Assembly: GCA_941918925.1 (NCBI GenBank)
Contig: OW799237.1
Location: 2,709,201 to 2,773,200 of the forward strand
DNA: 64,000 nt
Direction: 5' to 3'
DNA from: Phyto melanocephala
Lineage: Eukaryota; Arthropoda; Insecta; Diptera; Rhinophoridae
Shown piece after piece: positions 22,670 to 36,500 of the stretch. The notes under the pieces were generated by a model. It saw only the letters and a program-made list of their open reading frames with translations, had not been told where the DNA came from and did no database searches. Numbering within the stretch: position 1 is the first letter of the stretch; every line of letters starts with the position of its first letter. The position numbers were made by a program, and so were the translations under genes.

Positions 22670-23959
22670 TTTATAGTTTAAAAATTTTGGAGTACTTTGA
22701 TTTTGTTATAAATTTTTACTAGTTGGAAATTTACGATAATTTTTTTAAAAGTTTATAAAAAACTTTGCGTTATAAAAAAAAAATTATTTTTTATGTTTAA
22801 GAGTTACAAACGAATTAAAAATATTAATTTTTAAAAAATTTACCAAAAATTTAAAAAAAGCTAAAATATTCTATTTAAAAAAAATGTACTTATTTGTGTT
22901 CAATATTCACTACTCCAACTGGAAAATAGGCACCCTTTTCATTTTTAAATCCGCATGGCTAATATATTATTTTTGTTGTTTTTATTGTTGTTGCATATCT
23001 TCTAGGTGTATGTATGCATGTATTTATGCTGTAAACTATGCCTGGTATTTTTGTTTTGTCTTTTCTGCGAGTTGATGCTTTAATTTGCCTTTAATGTCTT
23101 TATCATCCACTTGGCTGAGAATTAATTATCAACGTTGCGTTTCATTTATTATGAGATTGTTTTTCTTTTTCACTTTTTTTGTCGCATTTTTTCTTGTAAT
23201 CTTCTTGTTTCGTTTTTGTTCTTTTGTTTTGTGTATATGTACGTTTTTATTTTTTTTCATTAATGCTGACGTTGGTTTGTTGGCTGCCGTGATTCACCGT
23301 AGATCTGAATGCTTTTTAAGTCGTTGACTTTTTGTCGTTACGTTTCTTATTTTCGTTGAATTGGTTGTTCAAATTGCAGCATTTGCAATTAAAAAATTTT
23401 GTCATTATTTTCCAATGAATTTTGTATGCAAAACAGGTCTTTGATTTAAACGTTTTGTTACACCTTGAGCAATTTAATTTCACCGGAAAACGTTGAAAAC
23501 AACACAGATATTTACTATGTGCATATTTTGCGCAAATGCAAATTTAAATGTTTTAATAACATATGTACATACATACAAACATACATACATATTGTTGCGA
23601 CATAATTAATATTTAGAGAATAACGTTCTACTAATTTAGTTGCGGTTTTAAGGTAGACTATTGTTTAGCTTTGTGTTTTCTTAGAATCCAAAGATAAAAA
23701 TTATTTGATAATGTACATACATATAAACAAATATATTCATCTACCGTACCCGGAAAGAAAAATATGCCTTTCAATATGAAGTATTTTTGTAAGGCAGCTT
23801 AAAAAATTTTTTAATATTTTTAGGCCAAACGTAGAGGTCTCTTTTTTATTCACTTTCATTATAATGGCTGGTTTTGTAATCATTTGGTTGTTAAAATTAA
23901 AAAAAAACAGAAAACTTGCAAAGTGAATAAAATTTGTATAAATGAATGACTGCAATTTA
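22670..23959. other. Intergenic spacer
   Basis: T-rich, low-complexity DNA with ACATACATAC runs near 23570-23590. I see no exon or element I can name. Confidence 0.5.
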
Positions 23960-24649
23960 ATTTATAAAGATTATTCATCATGAAATCCTTTATGGTCAAG
24001 ATACAATTCATCCTTGAGCTCCAATTTTGGCATACTTTTTATATCGTTTCTGCAGATCTCATATCAATGGCAGCTGTAATGTTATATTCTAAGGCTGTAA
24101 TTATACCTACAGCAATAGTGTAGAGGGGTCAGGTTCTGTAATCTTGGTGACAAATGAACTGCTCCAAAACGTGAGTTATATTAGACCAAATTCGAACTTG
24201 AATAGGATCATTGTACTACGTGCTGTAAGGAATTTGGCACTGTCTTGTTGAAATCATATGCCAATCAAGAAGTATTCCTTTACTTTAGACAAAAAAGTCG
24301 TTGAAAATTACACGGAACCTTACTTCATTGAATAACGTAATTGGCGACGGCGATGAATTGACACTAATTGGCAGTGGACGGTACGTAAGCAATGTTCTGT
24401 TTGGTATGCACTCTTCTCATATGGGTTGATGGATTAGGGCCTAAAATATTTGGAAAAAAGAATTGGTTTTAATAATTTGAATCGCTGGTTTGGTGGCTCT
24501 TTTATGACGACCAAAAAGAGGCTGCAATTATGAAACCCATTTCTCACACAGAACGAATTTCGATAATAAAATTCAATGATTTGCCGGCGTTGTTCGTTTG
24601 TCAGTCTATTAATGGGGAAATAGCAAACCTTAATGAGCTTTTTTGGCAT
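23960..24649 (-). pseudogene. Dead mariner-type transposase (relic 2)
   Basis: A minus-strand relic of the same superfamily. The ATG at 24649-24647 opens a 71-codon stretch containing LTNEQRRQIIEFYYRN, a typical mariner N-terminal helix. Pieces then follow in order but in changing frames: RVHTKQNIAYV (as in the RTEENIAAV segment of relatives), a decayed QD-A-FHTA area, GAVHLSPRLQNLTPLY and, at the low end, VCQNWSSRMN before the stop region. At the third catalytic position Asp is replaced by Tyr (LTPLY), and there are many stops, so the enzyme is dead. Terminal repeats were not found. Confidence 0.75.
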
Positions 24650-27596
24650 TGTTAAATGTCAAGAACTTTTTTTAAACTTTACACTGTAAAATCAAATAGC
24701 AAGAAAAGTACCCCAGACATTAGGTATTGAAAATGGGATCTTCTAATATGTTTGTTAAATAATTTAAAGTGTACTCATTCCAATTACAGGGCCTCTAATA
24801 TGAGTCATGTAGTGTTATTTTTCGTCACTAACTCCCCGAACTGGGAGTGGGTAATTTATGCGCCTGCTGCCTTCCTTAGATGTGGTAGCCGATTCTCAGG
24901 TTTCATAGTTTTTATTGTATAAATGGAAAATATAAAAATAAAGTTTAGTTTTTGAAAACCAATTTACAGATCTTAAAGTGTAATAATTAAATTTTTTTTT
25001 GTCTTTAGACGACCCCTATGTTCAACAAAAAATTATTTAAAAAAAAAAAAATCGAAGGTGTAGGCGAACCTTTCTTCTATGTATTTGTAAATTGGTATGC
25101 TGTAATGAACAAACACATACATTTATGTATTTAATCACAATTATTAAAATTAATTTTTTTAAATTTTTCCCCATATTTTATACATCTGGCAAGGTTGATT
25201 AAATGAATTCGAAGTAAATCAATATTTTTTGTTTAATTTGTAATTTGTTTCAATAAATGCTAATTAAAAAATTTAAACCACATGCTTGCAAATATGCACA
25301 TATGCACACATGCATACATACTGCACATGTATGCAATTAGCTGCTGATATTTGTATTTTTTTTTCGTCCGTCCTTCCATCCGACTGTCAGCGCAAAATAC
25401 AAAATACAAACAAAAGCATACATTACTCTATTCAATTTCAACAACTCTATTTCATACACAGCTTTTCACTGCTTCTTTTAGAGCTCGTTTTTCTACAAAA
25501 CAAACAAAATGACTCTGAGTTTTTTTTTAAAGCTCCAGCTATTGACCATTATTTGTCCAGAGTTTTAATCAAACAGAATTCATTGGAAATTTAGTTGATC
25601 TGACAGCATCATATGTGCATGCAACCCAATCATCTACACATGTATTATTAACACATGGTGCAAGATTGTGTATAATATTTGGTTGCTATTATTATGTTGT
25701 TGCTGTTGTTAAGTTTGCTACTGCTTTATTTGGAGGACAGGTGATTGACATATTTTGATTACGTTTGTGTTTTTTTTTCTGTATTTTTTCTTCTCTAAAA
25801 TCTGTTGACGAACAACTTCTGTTGTTCTAAGGCTAATGAACTTTTCGTTTGATTTTAAAAAAGTAACTTTTGCTGAGTTTTTGTTTTTTTTTTAATTCTA
25901 AAGAAAAATATAAATAAACAAAAAACAGTTTGACATGAGTTTGTCCACGAGTATTAATTGAATTTGAGCATCAGTGTCAGTTTAATTAATTTGAAAACTT
26001 TTATTATAAATGAAGAGAAATACACAGAAAATCAAAGTTAAAAGATGTGGGAGAGAGTATTAAATAATTTTTGATTTTAAATTAAACAACAATCTTTCAG
26101 GTTTTTAGACATTGAAATTGACGTTTTTATTAAGTGACTATTTTTTTGATAAGGATCACGAATTTTCAATTTCCCCTTCTTTGTACTATTTGATTGCCAT
26201 AACTTTTTCTTTAACTTATTTTGATGGCATTTAAAACCTTAACATTTAAACTTCCATCCTTAGCAAAACAATTTATTTTAATTTTTTTTTATATATTTTG
26301 GGTTAAAAAATTATTCAACAAATTTGTTGTCATAATAACTCTACATATAACAAAGTGCTTACAGCGCAAAAAAAAAGAACTATAGAAAACCCATTTTTGG
26401 TTGGATGGTTGCCTGGCTGACTGAATAAATGTCTGGTGTTATAATAAATGAACAGAAAACGCTTCCTCTTAAGAAAATTACTCACATTCTGTTAACCCGA
26501 CAACGAAAATAAAAAATGTTTAAATATAGTATGAAAGCAAAAAGTAAAATAATAAAAAAATCTATGATTTGAACATCATTAATTTCATGCTACAATGAAA
26601 TGAAACCTTTCCTTTTTAAAAAATTCATTCGTTGCCACTTTTGCCCATAATTTCGATACTAAGCTCCTCCACCTTACATACAACGAACTGTAACTTACCA
26701 CCCACACATTAACGAACAGAACAGAAAAAAAAGAAATGAAAAATTCTAGGAAATAAAACTTGAGTTATTTATGCTTCTGCTGCTTCTTGTGGTAGTTACA
26801 AGCGTATACATCATAACATACGACAAACGGATAGATCCTTGTCACCATTATAATAATTGTCAAGTAATTTAAATCAAAGAAATAATGTAGGAAGAATAAA
26901 TAAATGAGTGTATAAATGAACGAAAATTTTTTTATGCCAATGGCATGATTTATTGAAACAATTCTACATAACTAATGATTAAAACCCTTTTTCTTCTTTC
27001 TCTTATAATTTTTTCTTTAAATGTTCAATTTTGCTCTAGTTGCTTGTAGTTGTTGTTTAGCCGGCAGCTGAATATTTTGTGGATTTTGTAGTTTATGCTA
27101 GCGGTTTGAGTGATGGCACTGAAGAAGTAATTTATTTTATGGTTCTTTGTTTTCTGTGCATTTACCAGGAGATTCATTAGTTTTCCTAATGCAAAATCAT
27201 TTATTATAGAATTTTTCGTCAATAAAACTTTGAATATATTGGCAATGATGACTACTTAGTCGCTTTTATTCTCATTCAGGAGAGTGAGCTAAAGATAATA
27301 AGGGCTACCCAAAATATAAATTAGAAGCACCGGCTATTACACAATAATATAGACTATGGAAAACTGTCGTATAGACTAGACCATGCAGTAGACTAGAGGA
27401 TAGTCTAGACTTTAGAACAGTATCAACAAAATTTTTTATTTTTAGAAAAAGTTCCATAACTTGCTTTAATTTTAATATATAAAGGATGGTTAAACCATAA
27501 TGTTCGTTATTAATTGTTAATCTCACCTTAACGTCAAATTTTTTGCCCTACTTATTTGACATTTTTTTATTTCAATATTTGACAAATTCAACCTTG
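24650..27596. other. Intergenic spacer
   Basis: AT-rich with homopolymer runs and ACATGCATAC-type short repeats around 25290-25340. No exon is supported. Confidence 0.5.
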
Positions 27597-28311
27597 AAGA
27601 GGTACATAGTTAAACAGCGCGTTAAGATTGTTAAAGCCTTTTACAAAAATAGGAGTTTAAATTAAAAGGCATTTCGGGCACTTCCAAACAAAAAATCATC
27701 TACAGCGACTATGCACACTTCTATCTCAGTGGATGCGTTAACAAGAAGAATTTGCGCTTTTTGGCTAATAAGAATCCACAAGTAATTGTTTAAAGGCCAA
27801 CGCATCCATAAAGAGCAACTGTTTGGTTTGGTTTATGGGTTGACGGCGTCATCGAGCCATACTTTTTCGAAAGTGAGGTCGACCAAACAGTTGCAGTGAA
27901 TTATGCTCGCTATCACCAACGTACTCCTTGTGGCCAGAAATTGAGTATATGAACCTGGAAGATTTGTGGTTCCAATAAGATGGTACCACTTGCTACACAG
28001 TCAACGAAATAATGGCTCTTTTGCGTGATAACTTTAATGGCCTTGTTTTCTCAAGTTGCAGCGAAGTTAATTGGCCGCCACGATCATGTGATTTGACAAC
28101 ATTGGACTTTTTTCTTTAGGGATATTTTAAAGAAAAAGTGCACATCAATAAACCAACAACAATTCAAGAGCTTAAGGATAATATAATTCAGCACATTAGC
28201 GAAATTTCACTTTATTTATGTTTCGGTGACATTGAAAATATGGACCAACGGATAGAAGTATGCCAACTAAGCCGTGGCGAGACTTTAGCCGATATTTTGT
28301 TTCACATATAA
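27597..28311 (+). pseudogene. Dead mariner transposase of the DD41D type (relic 3)
   Basis: The best preserved of the four relics. It opens with RYIVKQRVKIVKAFYKN (HTH start). It then jumps, by an internal deletion, to KIIYSDYAHF with the first catalytic Asp at 27707-27709. LEDLWFQ-stop-DGTTC holds the second Asp (27979-27981), and VNWPPRSCDLTTLDFFL-stop-GYFKEK holds the third (LDFF, 28105-28107). It ends ADILFHI at 28311. Exactly 41 residues separate the second and third Asp when counted to the LDFF motif, so it is of the DD41D kind rather than DD34D. Frameshifts and TAA/TAG codons at conserved Gln and Trp positions show that it is inactive. Confidence 0.9.
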
Positions 28312-29502
28312 TTGTCATAGATCCTTCTATCATAATACGAAAATATTGAAAATATTCTCTGACAAATTTTTTTTAATCTACAATAAATGTCTTGCATTTT
28401 GGTTATGCCGTCCTGTTCATATCGCATACTAAATACATTAACGTCACATTTAAAAATTTTCCAACATTTACTTATTTACATAAATTGATTAAAAACACAG
28501 AACTCTAAGTACTTCATATATTTCTTTGTCATCACTATCTTTTTAACGGAGAAAATATTGTTGTATGTTTTTTTGCACGATCAACAGTTTTTTCCGTCTC
28601 CTAAAAATTTGAGACAATTGAGTTGTGACGTTACTGTATTTAGTTTGCGACATATTTAAAAAGTTTGGAAATCTCTGCTTGAAGTTAGGAAAACGGAAAT
28701 TTGCCGCCGGAAGTTAAATGTGAAACTAAAATTTTGTGTTTGTTTTACTTACTCCAGCAGAACGCAAAAAAACTTATTCTTTTGTTCATTCAATATTTTT
28801 TGCAATAAAAATTAAACCCAAGGAAACTCATTTACATGCTACTAAAAACTTATAACAAATAAAGTGTAAAAAAACACAAAAATTAAATCCCTTAAAATAT
28901 TTTTTAAGATAAATTGTTGAATGAATGACTACTGACTTATCTGTGCGAAGTGGTAGTATAAAGTAGAGTTGAACTGAGTGATTCCATTTGAATGTTTGTT
29001 TCAATTTTATATTTATTTGAATCCTCGTAAAAAAAAAATAACAACGAATAAAGCAAACGAAATTCAAATTGATTGTTGTGTAAATAGTTTGTCACTCTTG
29101 AAGGATTTGAACGGCACATTTTAGCGCAAAGAGGAGAGTTTTGTAGAAAAAATTTTAATTCATTATTTCAAGTGAAACATAATGAACATTAAATATTTAT
29201 TTATTTGTAATTATTATGGTTGAGGGCATGTGATTAATACTTTCATAAAAAGTTTAATTTAGATTTAAAGTGAAAAACGTTGCAAATCTATAATTTATAA
29301 AAGAGTAATAAAATATTGTACACTAGTCAACGATTTGGTAAATGCAGTATATAAAAATTTCGAATTTAAAGTATAAAATAGTTAATGGAATAAAAGATAC
29401 CAAATAATTATTATTTTTTTAAAAAATATTATGATTCTGCAGGATAAAATTTTAATAAGTCAGCGCAAATATAAAAATGAAGATCATACGTAATCTTAAT
29501 TT
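28312..29502. other. Intergenic spacer
   Basis: AT-rich, no exon supported. The first 100 bp may include the eroded 3' end of the preceding mariner relic. Confidence 0.45.
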
Positions 29503-30030
29503 GTCGACGTTTTAATTTTTTTAAATTCCATGAATTGTTAAAATTTTAATAAAGTCAATAAAATATTTCTTTAAACCTAATTTCAGGAATAAAATAAATA
29601 TATTAATATATTTATTTATTTTCGAACATTTGCTCAAATTTTCGAACATTGATATAATTAAAAAAAAATATTTTTTTATGTTTTAATATACACATATAAA
29701 TATAAAATATTTTTTACAATAAAAATGAAATATATATATCTTGTTTTTGTCGAAATTTTAAGTTTCGAAATTGCAGAAATTGTTAAAATTTTTATAATAT
29801 CAATAAAACATTTATTCATACTTAATTCCCAGAATAAAAGCAATGTTTTGGGTTTTTAAATTATTTTCGAATTTATGTTCGAATTTTCGAACATTAATAA
29901 AATTTGACAATATTAATCTTTATGTTTAAATCAATATAAATATTTAATATTTTTTATTGTTTTGTAACAATTTTTTAGTTCGAACTTCGAAAATTGTTAA
30001 AATTTTATTAAATAGAGAAACAAAAAACAT
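29503..30030. repeat. Degenerate tandem repeat, about 215-245 bp unit
   Basis: Three AATTGTTAAAATTT blocks start at 29533, 29778 and 29992. Each is preceded by a TCGA-containing stretch (GTCGACG, GTCGAAATT, GTTCGAACTTCGA). The first two are followed at the same offset by AATAAAACAT/AATAAAATAT, then CCTAATTTCAGGAATAAAA/CTTAATTCCCAGAATAAAA, and then ATTTTCGAACATT (about 29638 and 29883). The step is about 245 bp between the first two units and 214 bp to the third, which is partial. Confidence 0.7.
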
Positions 30031-32510
30031 ATTTTTAATGCTTATGTTATATATTATAGTTAATTATATAAGTGTTTCAAAAATTAGTTAATTATATTAG
30101 TTTATTTATTTGACGAACTTTTTGTTTTAAACTAATTATGATTTTTTTTAAGGCCTGAGTTAATTTTTAAAAATTTTTTATTGTTGTTTTCGAAAATACT
30201 TTAAAAAAATATACTTGTTCTAATTATTTATTCATTATTACAATTAATTTTTTTTTATAAAACGAAAGATGATTATTACAATAAACTCAAGACTAAATGA
30301 AATTTAAATATAAGTTAAAAATAGCAAGTTTAACAATAAAAATTAAACGCTAATTTTATTAATTTTTTTTATTTTAATTTAACTACTTATGAATAAGTTT
30401 ATTTAAAACTATGTTACATAATTTCACTGCAGCACAGTGTTATATATGGGTTGTATATAAGCATGTATGGTCAAGTGTGTTAATTTTGTTTCTCTCAGTT
30501 ATTTATAACTTAATTTTATACACCTCTTCAGCAACAATTTATAGTTTTTTATGCGAATAACAATTTTTTAATACAAACAAAAAATTTTATATTTGATTGC
30601 AAACAACAACTGAACACAACACCAGCAACACTAACAAAAATTTCAAAACAGAAAAAAAGTTCTACATTGTTTTTTGCTTTGTTTTTTTTTGGTTAGTATC
30701 CCCTCAATAAACCAAAAATATAAAATAAATTTATTTGTATACAAAAGTTGGTATTGTTGATTGGTTTATGTGGCTAAGCAGTAGCGTCAAGAGAAAGGGA
30801 TATATTGCTCAGTTCGTAAGTGTTAAATAACAAATGTAGTTAATGCTAAAGTGATGTATATTACAACTTTGATGTTTCTGTAAAACTTATTTAATTTAGG
30901 TCCCTGCTTTGCCACCCCACTTCATAATTCGAAACAATAAAAATGTATTTGTTTCTTGTTTTCTTTTTGTGTATCATTTTTGTTATTAGAGGAAATAAAT
31001 AACTTTTTTTTTTCACTGTTGAATGGCTTTTTTAACACTTGTTCTCCATTGAAAAAGGAATACAAACACCATCTCTAACAAGCGGAAAACAAAAATTGTA
31101 GTGGAAACACATAAAAGTGTTAAATTTTATTCACACCCCCACTCTACAGGACATTTCGATTTCTTTGATGTTCCTATAGGTAAAGCAAAGCAAAACGAAA
31201 CAAAACAGAACAACAATGAAAAAAAACAAACTTTAATTGCTCAGAGAGTGATTAAGTTCTTTAGAGTAAAAAATATTTTTTTCATAATTTTTCTATTGGT
31301 AGAAAAATTCAATGATTTCAATATTTATATGAAAACATATTAAAATACAAGATATTATATTCGTTAAGTACAAAACTAGCTACAGTGATAAAATGTCTTT
31401 CATTAATTCAAGGAATTTCTTAAGCAGCAAAACTTTTGCAAAAGTGTTAATATTTCACTCAAAACAAGGACAAGAGAAAAAAACTTTTCTTTAATTAAGG
31501 AACATTTCGCATTCCTTGTTGATTGTAACTATTTGTTAATAAATATTTAAGTTGAGAAATAAGTTCGAGATTATGATGTTAATGCCAGTAGGATGACAAT
31601 GAAGGTGAGTATGAACAACTTTTTATTATTTATAAATGCGAAATAACTTTGTCGTTACTTGTTGTTATTTATATTGTGAGAAAAGAATAATTTGTAAATA
31701 TTTGATGTAGAAAGTGTCTTAACTTTTTTATAAATAGCGGAACTATCAAAAGCAATTTACTGAAATTTTTCATACATCGAAAATCAAAAAAAATTTCTCT
31801 ACAGGGAAAAATTTTATCAAAAAAAGAAAAAATTTCTGAGAATTAAAAAAAAATTTTATGAAATATTTTAGAGCAAAAAATATTTCTATTAAAAAGTTTT
31901 AAAAAATAATTTTGTTTGTATATATTATATAAAACAAATTTTTAAAATTTTTATTGAGAAAGTTTTTCAAAAATTTAATTAAATTTTTTTTTTATCAAAA
32001 AATATTATTATAAATTTCAACAGACAGAAGATTTATTAAAAATTTTTAATTGTAAAAAATTTCATAAAAATTATTTATTAATTAATTTCTTTAGAAAACA
32101 AATTTGTCAAAAAGTTTTTAAAAATAATAAAAACAAAAATTTTTTTTCTAAAGAAGACTTAGTAGCTTTCACTTATCTATGGTTAGATACATGAATACCA
32201 TAATCACTTGATTAATATTTAATTATCGAATTCAAATTCTTGGCAACTTGTGAGCTAAATACATGATATTTACAACCAAAAAAACACCGATTAAAAATTT
32301 CTAATTTTCTAATGATGATACCATAGCTGGTTCACTTGGCTGGTGTCGGTATCACAAATAAAATTTAATTTCTTCGTTAAAGAAATATTTAAAAAACTAT
32401 ATGAACTTGAAAGCCAATTTTCATATCTACCTAATTTTGTAAAAATATAATTGATTTAAAATTATTTATAGAAAATGTAATTCAAAGGCTTCAAAATACA
32501 ATCAAAGCTG
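30031..32510. other. Intergenic spacer
   Basis: AT-rich. About 31780-32160 is dominated by short AAAATTTT/TTTCAAAAATT variations resembling a decayed simple repeat. No exon is supported. Confidence 0.5.
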
Positions 32511-32690
32511 ATGGCGCTTTTATTAACAAAAGGGCTGGGGTCTACTTAATTGAGTTAAACCTGTTGTGCTTTTGTACATGTCTGAGAGGAAATTTTTCCG
32601 TTTACCTAGATGATATGCTTAGATTAATGTATGCATTGGATCTCGTATTGGAAGGTTGAGTCAAGGAAAGAGAATTATCAATGCATTTAA
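32511..32690 (+). pseudogene. Non-LTR retrotransposon fragment (RNase H-like)
   Basis: The frame reads AFINKRAGVYLIELNLLCFC, then LRGNFSVYLDDMLRLMYALD, then VLEG. This follows the start of the RNase H domain of I- and R1-type elements (D/G-S-K ... GAGVY ... L-x-CSVFQAEV-AI-A). Several key residues differ, and it stops at 32658-32660. I regard it as a short, old fragment. Confidence 0.5.
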
Positions 32691-33072
32691 AAATCAATCG
32701 GTTATAAAAAAAAATTTGATGTTTTTCTGGTGCGATGGATAGAGGTGAATGGAGGCAAAAAAAAAAAAATTTAAGTCAAGGCAATTAATCTTTAAAAAAC
32801 GTGCCTGAATGATGCTTAACATGTAGTATGCGAATGTCCAGTACTGGATGTTCATAGACATAGGACTACAGGCAAGCATATACTTTATATGTGTGTGGGG
32901 AAAATATCACAGTGGGTCCTATTTAAACACCTTTCTTTTATCTTCCTTACCTAAGCCGCGCGCCATTACAGACATTTTTTCTGGATTACAAAACTATTTC
33001 ACATTGCCGACAATCGCACTGTTGTTCGTAATCGTTAGAATTTTCCTTATAGAATCCCTATAGAATGCAGAC

Positions 33073-33535
33073 TTAATATGTGCTTACCTGTGTTCCTTAG
33101 TGTATAACGATCTGAGGTACGAGGTCCAATATTCTACTATGCTGTACATATTTATAAAGATACTGCTATCACCACTCATGTCTTCATTGTGTAAAGATCC
33201 ATCTGCTATAAGAGTGCTTAGCAGCCTCCATCGGCATTTGAGTCTTTCTATCCTCTTAAGTTTAAGGTCTTGGATTCTCTTATGCCCAAGTAAAGATCCT
33301 GATGCCAACATCCATGCTATTACATCCCCAATGAGCGTACGAAGCAGCGTATAGACCACCTTTACTAGATTCATGCGCTTTATCGGTATATGATTCTCTC
33401 TAAACTATATTAACGATATTAAGAATTATTCTATGCCCCAGTCCAGTGTTGGTAATACTTATATACCCCAGACAAGTAATAACATCAAGGCGTGAACATT
33501 TTTCCAAGGTAACGTGCCTGTGGGATGCTGGCAAA
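33073..33535. repeat. Dispersed repeat family R, copy 1
   Basis: Matches 63485-63835 in the same orientation. Shared blocks, in order: TAATATGTGCTTACCTGTG/TAATGTGTACCAACCTGTC, TCCTTAGT, ATGTCTTCATT/ATGTCTTTATT, GAGTGCTTAGCAGCC/GAATGCTTTATAGCC, GATTCATGCGCT (exact), TATTCTATGCCCC/TATTCTATACCC, and CCAAGGTAACGTGCC/CCAAGGTAAAATGCC. A 96-codon minus-strand frame crosses it (33374-33084) but is not conserved in copy 2. The class is unknown, possibly an untranslated part of a retroelement. Confidence 0.6.
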
Positions 33536-36500
33536 AATGCCCTTAAATAGTAGAACAAAAATTTTTATTGATACATTTTAAAAATCTTTGCTTTCAGACC
33601 TTTAAATTAATTTTAAAAGAAAAATATTGAATATTTTTTAATATCTTTTTTTTACAATTTGTTTTAAGGCCAAAGTTCATGTGGCAACAAGTGTTGCAAC
33701 TGCACATAAATACAAGCAAAGTAGCAAAGTCTTGTGCTTCTAGCCAGCTAAAGGGCATGCTGTCACTTGTTTTCATTTTCCATTTCTTTTTTGTATTTTT
33801 TTTCAGGTTTCCTCCAGCATACACTAGAGTCAAAGTTTTGCAATCTGCTAAAGAAAAAACGAGAAGCAAGAAGAAGAAAAATACAGCAATAAAAAAAAAC
33901 ATAAATAAATACAATGAGTAAATAGAGGTGAAGTATGGCTGCCACTTGGCTGTTTGGCTTGACTTGTCTTGTTATGTTTTGTTGCATTGTACACGTCTAT
34001 ATGCATTTGTATTTGTTGTTATTTTCTTAAACTGACTGAATGACTTGAGTATGCTCTCCGCCCCCCCACCGATAACTTTGCACTGTTATGTTGCATTCAG
34101 CGTTTTGTTTAAAATCCACCTGAAACATATTTACAACACAAGTTGATGGCAGCTAAAAGGTGGAAAATTTGTTTCATGCTACAACACAGACATTAAACGC
34201 TTTAGTTTGAATGTGTTTAATTTGATAAATATGTGTTTGTGTAGATGATGCAGCCAGAGGTGCTTAGAAAGCCGAAAGAAGCTTAACAACAATTTCTAGT
34301 TAAGTAGTGATTTTTAATGCTCTTCCACTGAGTTTGTCTTTAATCTTTCGTATCGTTCTTCAACGTTTTATTTTATTTTCATTATTTCGTAATTGTTTCG
34401 TTCTCTTTGTGCGGTTCTTAGTTGAAATTGTTAAGATTTTCCAAAGGTCTTCCACAATTTCCTTTATTTAAGTAGATTTTTAAAAAAAGTTTTAATTTTT
34501 TGCTTTCTTGCTGGCTTTTCGTAGAGGTTTTACAGTTGTGGCTGGATGCCAGGTATGGGTTTAATGATATTAAAACTCAAAGCAATTAGAAATTTGTAAG
34601 ACAAGATATTTTCTAATGGTATTTCATGATACTACACGAATGTTTAGAGATATTTTGTTTATTTTGTCTGCTTTGAAATTGAATTTTTATTTTTATTTTT
34701 TATAACAGGATACAAGTGAGTTTTTGCGACCTTAACTACAATATATAAGTCAAAATATATTAGTTTATAAAGCAAAGGCTGGTTAGCCACAACTTTTTTT
34801 AAGTGAAGAATTCTACCTGTTTAACCTTTCCATAGTCATTAGCAGGCTAGATTTAATCCCATTAAAAAAACCTTAAAAGATTTTTTGATTTTCAATAGAA
34901 AAAAATTTATTGACAAGAATTTATTAAATTTTGTCCAACAGATAGTTTGTGTTTAAATAAATTTTTTATTTAATTTGTTTATTTTTTGTTGTTGTAATTT
35001 TTTAACACCACCCTATACCTCATATCAACAACGATCATTTTAATTGAACATTTTCATTTACAGGACCTTGTGATTATTACTCTTAAGGAAAAATTTTGTA
35101 ACTTTGTAAATTCACCTAAATATCCTTTTTGTTTATTAAATTACAAAAACCTAGTGTTTGTGTGTGTACAATTCTTATACATGTATGTCTTTTGCACATT
35201 TACACTCGACACAAGATTATATTCCAGTTCCAAATATAAGAAGAAAAAGTAAAAGATATTATTTCAATATTGTTTGTTTTATTTGCATCATATTGAGAGG
35301 GAAAATTGTAAATTTATTTTTTTTTGACTATTATCTGTAGTCTAATTATATTGTTACAGTATTGTATAGTATTTTGTTATTATTTTTGTACAAATACTAC
35401 GAAAAAAATATTTATTCACGTTCGAAAAGAAAAAGTAAATTATATGCTGTTCTTTCTATTCATTTCAACGTTAGTAACAACGTTCTCATCTTTTTCATCA
35501 GTTTCTTATTCTGTTTTTATTTGCATTTCCAAAAGGTTTAATAATGAATTTTTGTTGTACATTTTACCATGTGGTTAAAAGCAGGGACTGAAAAGAATGT
35601 TTTCTTTAGTTTTTTTTTTATTGTTATTTTAACAGTTTTTTTTAGAAAAGTATTATTATTGGCAAATTTTCTTCAAGAGAAAATATATCAGCTATAGAAA
35701 GAAAATTTTATACAAAACTAATTTTATTAGAAAAATATTGATCTTAAATTTATTTAAAAGCAGAGAAACCATTATTTGAATTTTTCTATATAGAGAGACA
35801 TTTTTTTAACAAAAGTTTTTTGAAGAGAGTTATTTCACCTTAATTCTTAAACTTTCGATTTTTTTTGAAAAGAAAATTTACTAAAAATGTTTCGGCTGTT
35901 TTCTCTTGCAGAAATTCAATATTGAAAAGGAAGAAAATAATAAACTTTCTCTAAAGAAAAATCAATAATGCTAAACTAAACTAAATGCTTAACTAAATGC
36001 TAAACTAAACTATCTGTAGGATATACTTATTTTAAAAACAGTGTTTCTATGAAAAAAAAAGAAAACAATTTTAAAACATTCTCAATGAAAAATATATATT
36101 TTTATATAATTTAGTAAACAAAATATTTTGTAACTTTGAGAACCATAAACAATATTTAACCTATGGCATTAATAAAAACAATTTCGAACTTTGGTAACCC
36201 TGGTCAAAAATGTTTCATTTGCTACCTTCACAACAATCATGCACTCTGGCAACTTTGCGCCTTTGCACATCGTGCATTTTGGCAATGCCGGTCCAAGTAT
36301 TTTTATTGAACTTTGACGATTATTAAAAAACATGTAACTTGTACAGTGAGAAAATGTATGTATTTAAAAATTTTTGTTGAAAAAACTTTAAAAATATTTT
36401 GAAAAAAGAAAACTTTATAAAAAAAATTCCTAAATTTTTTAATGAAAATATGTTTTTGTAAAAACGTTTTTTTCGCAGTCTTTTTTATTATTTTTTTTAA

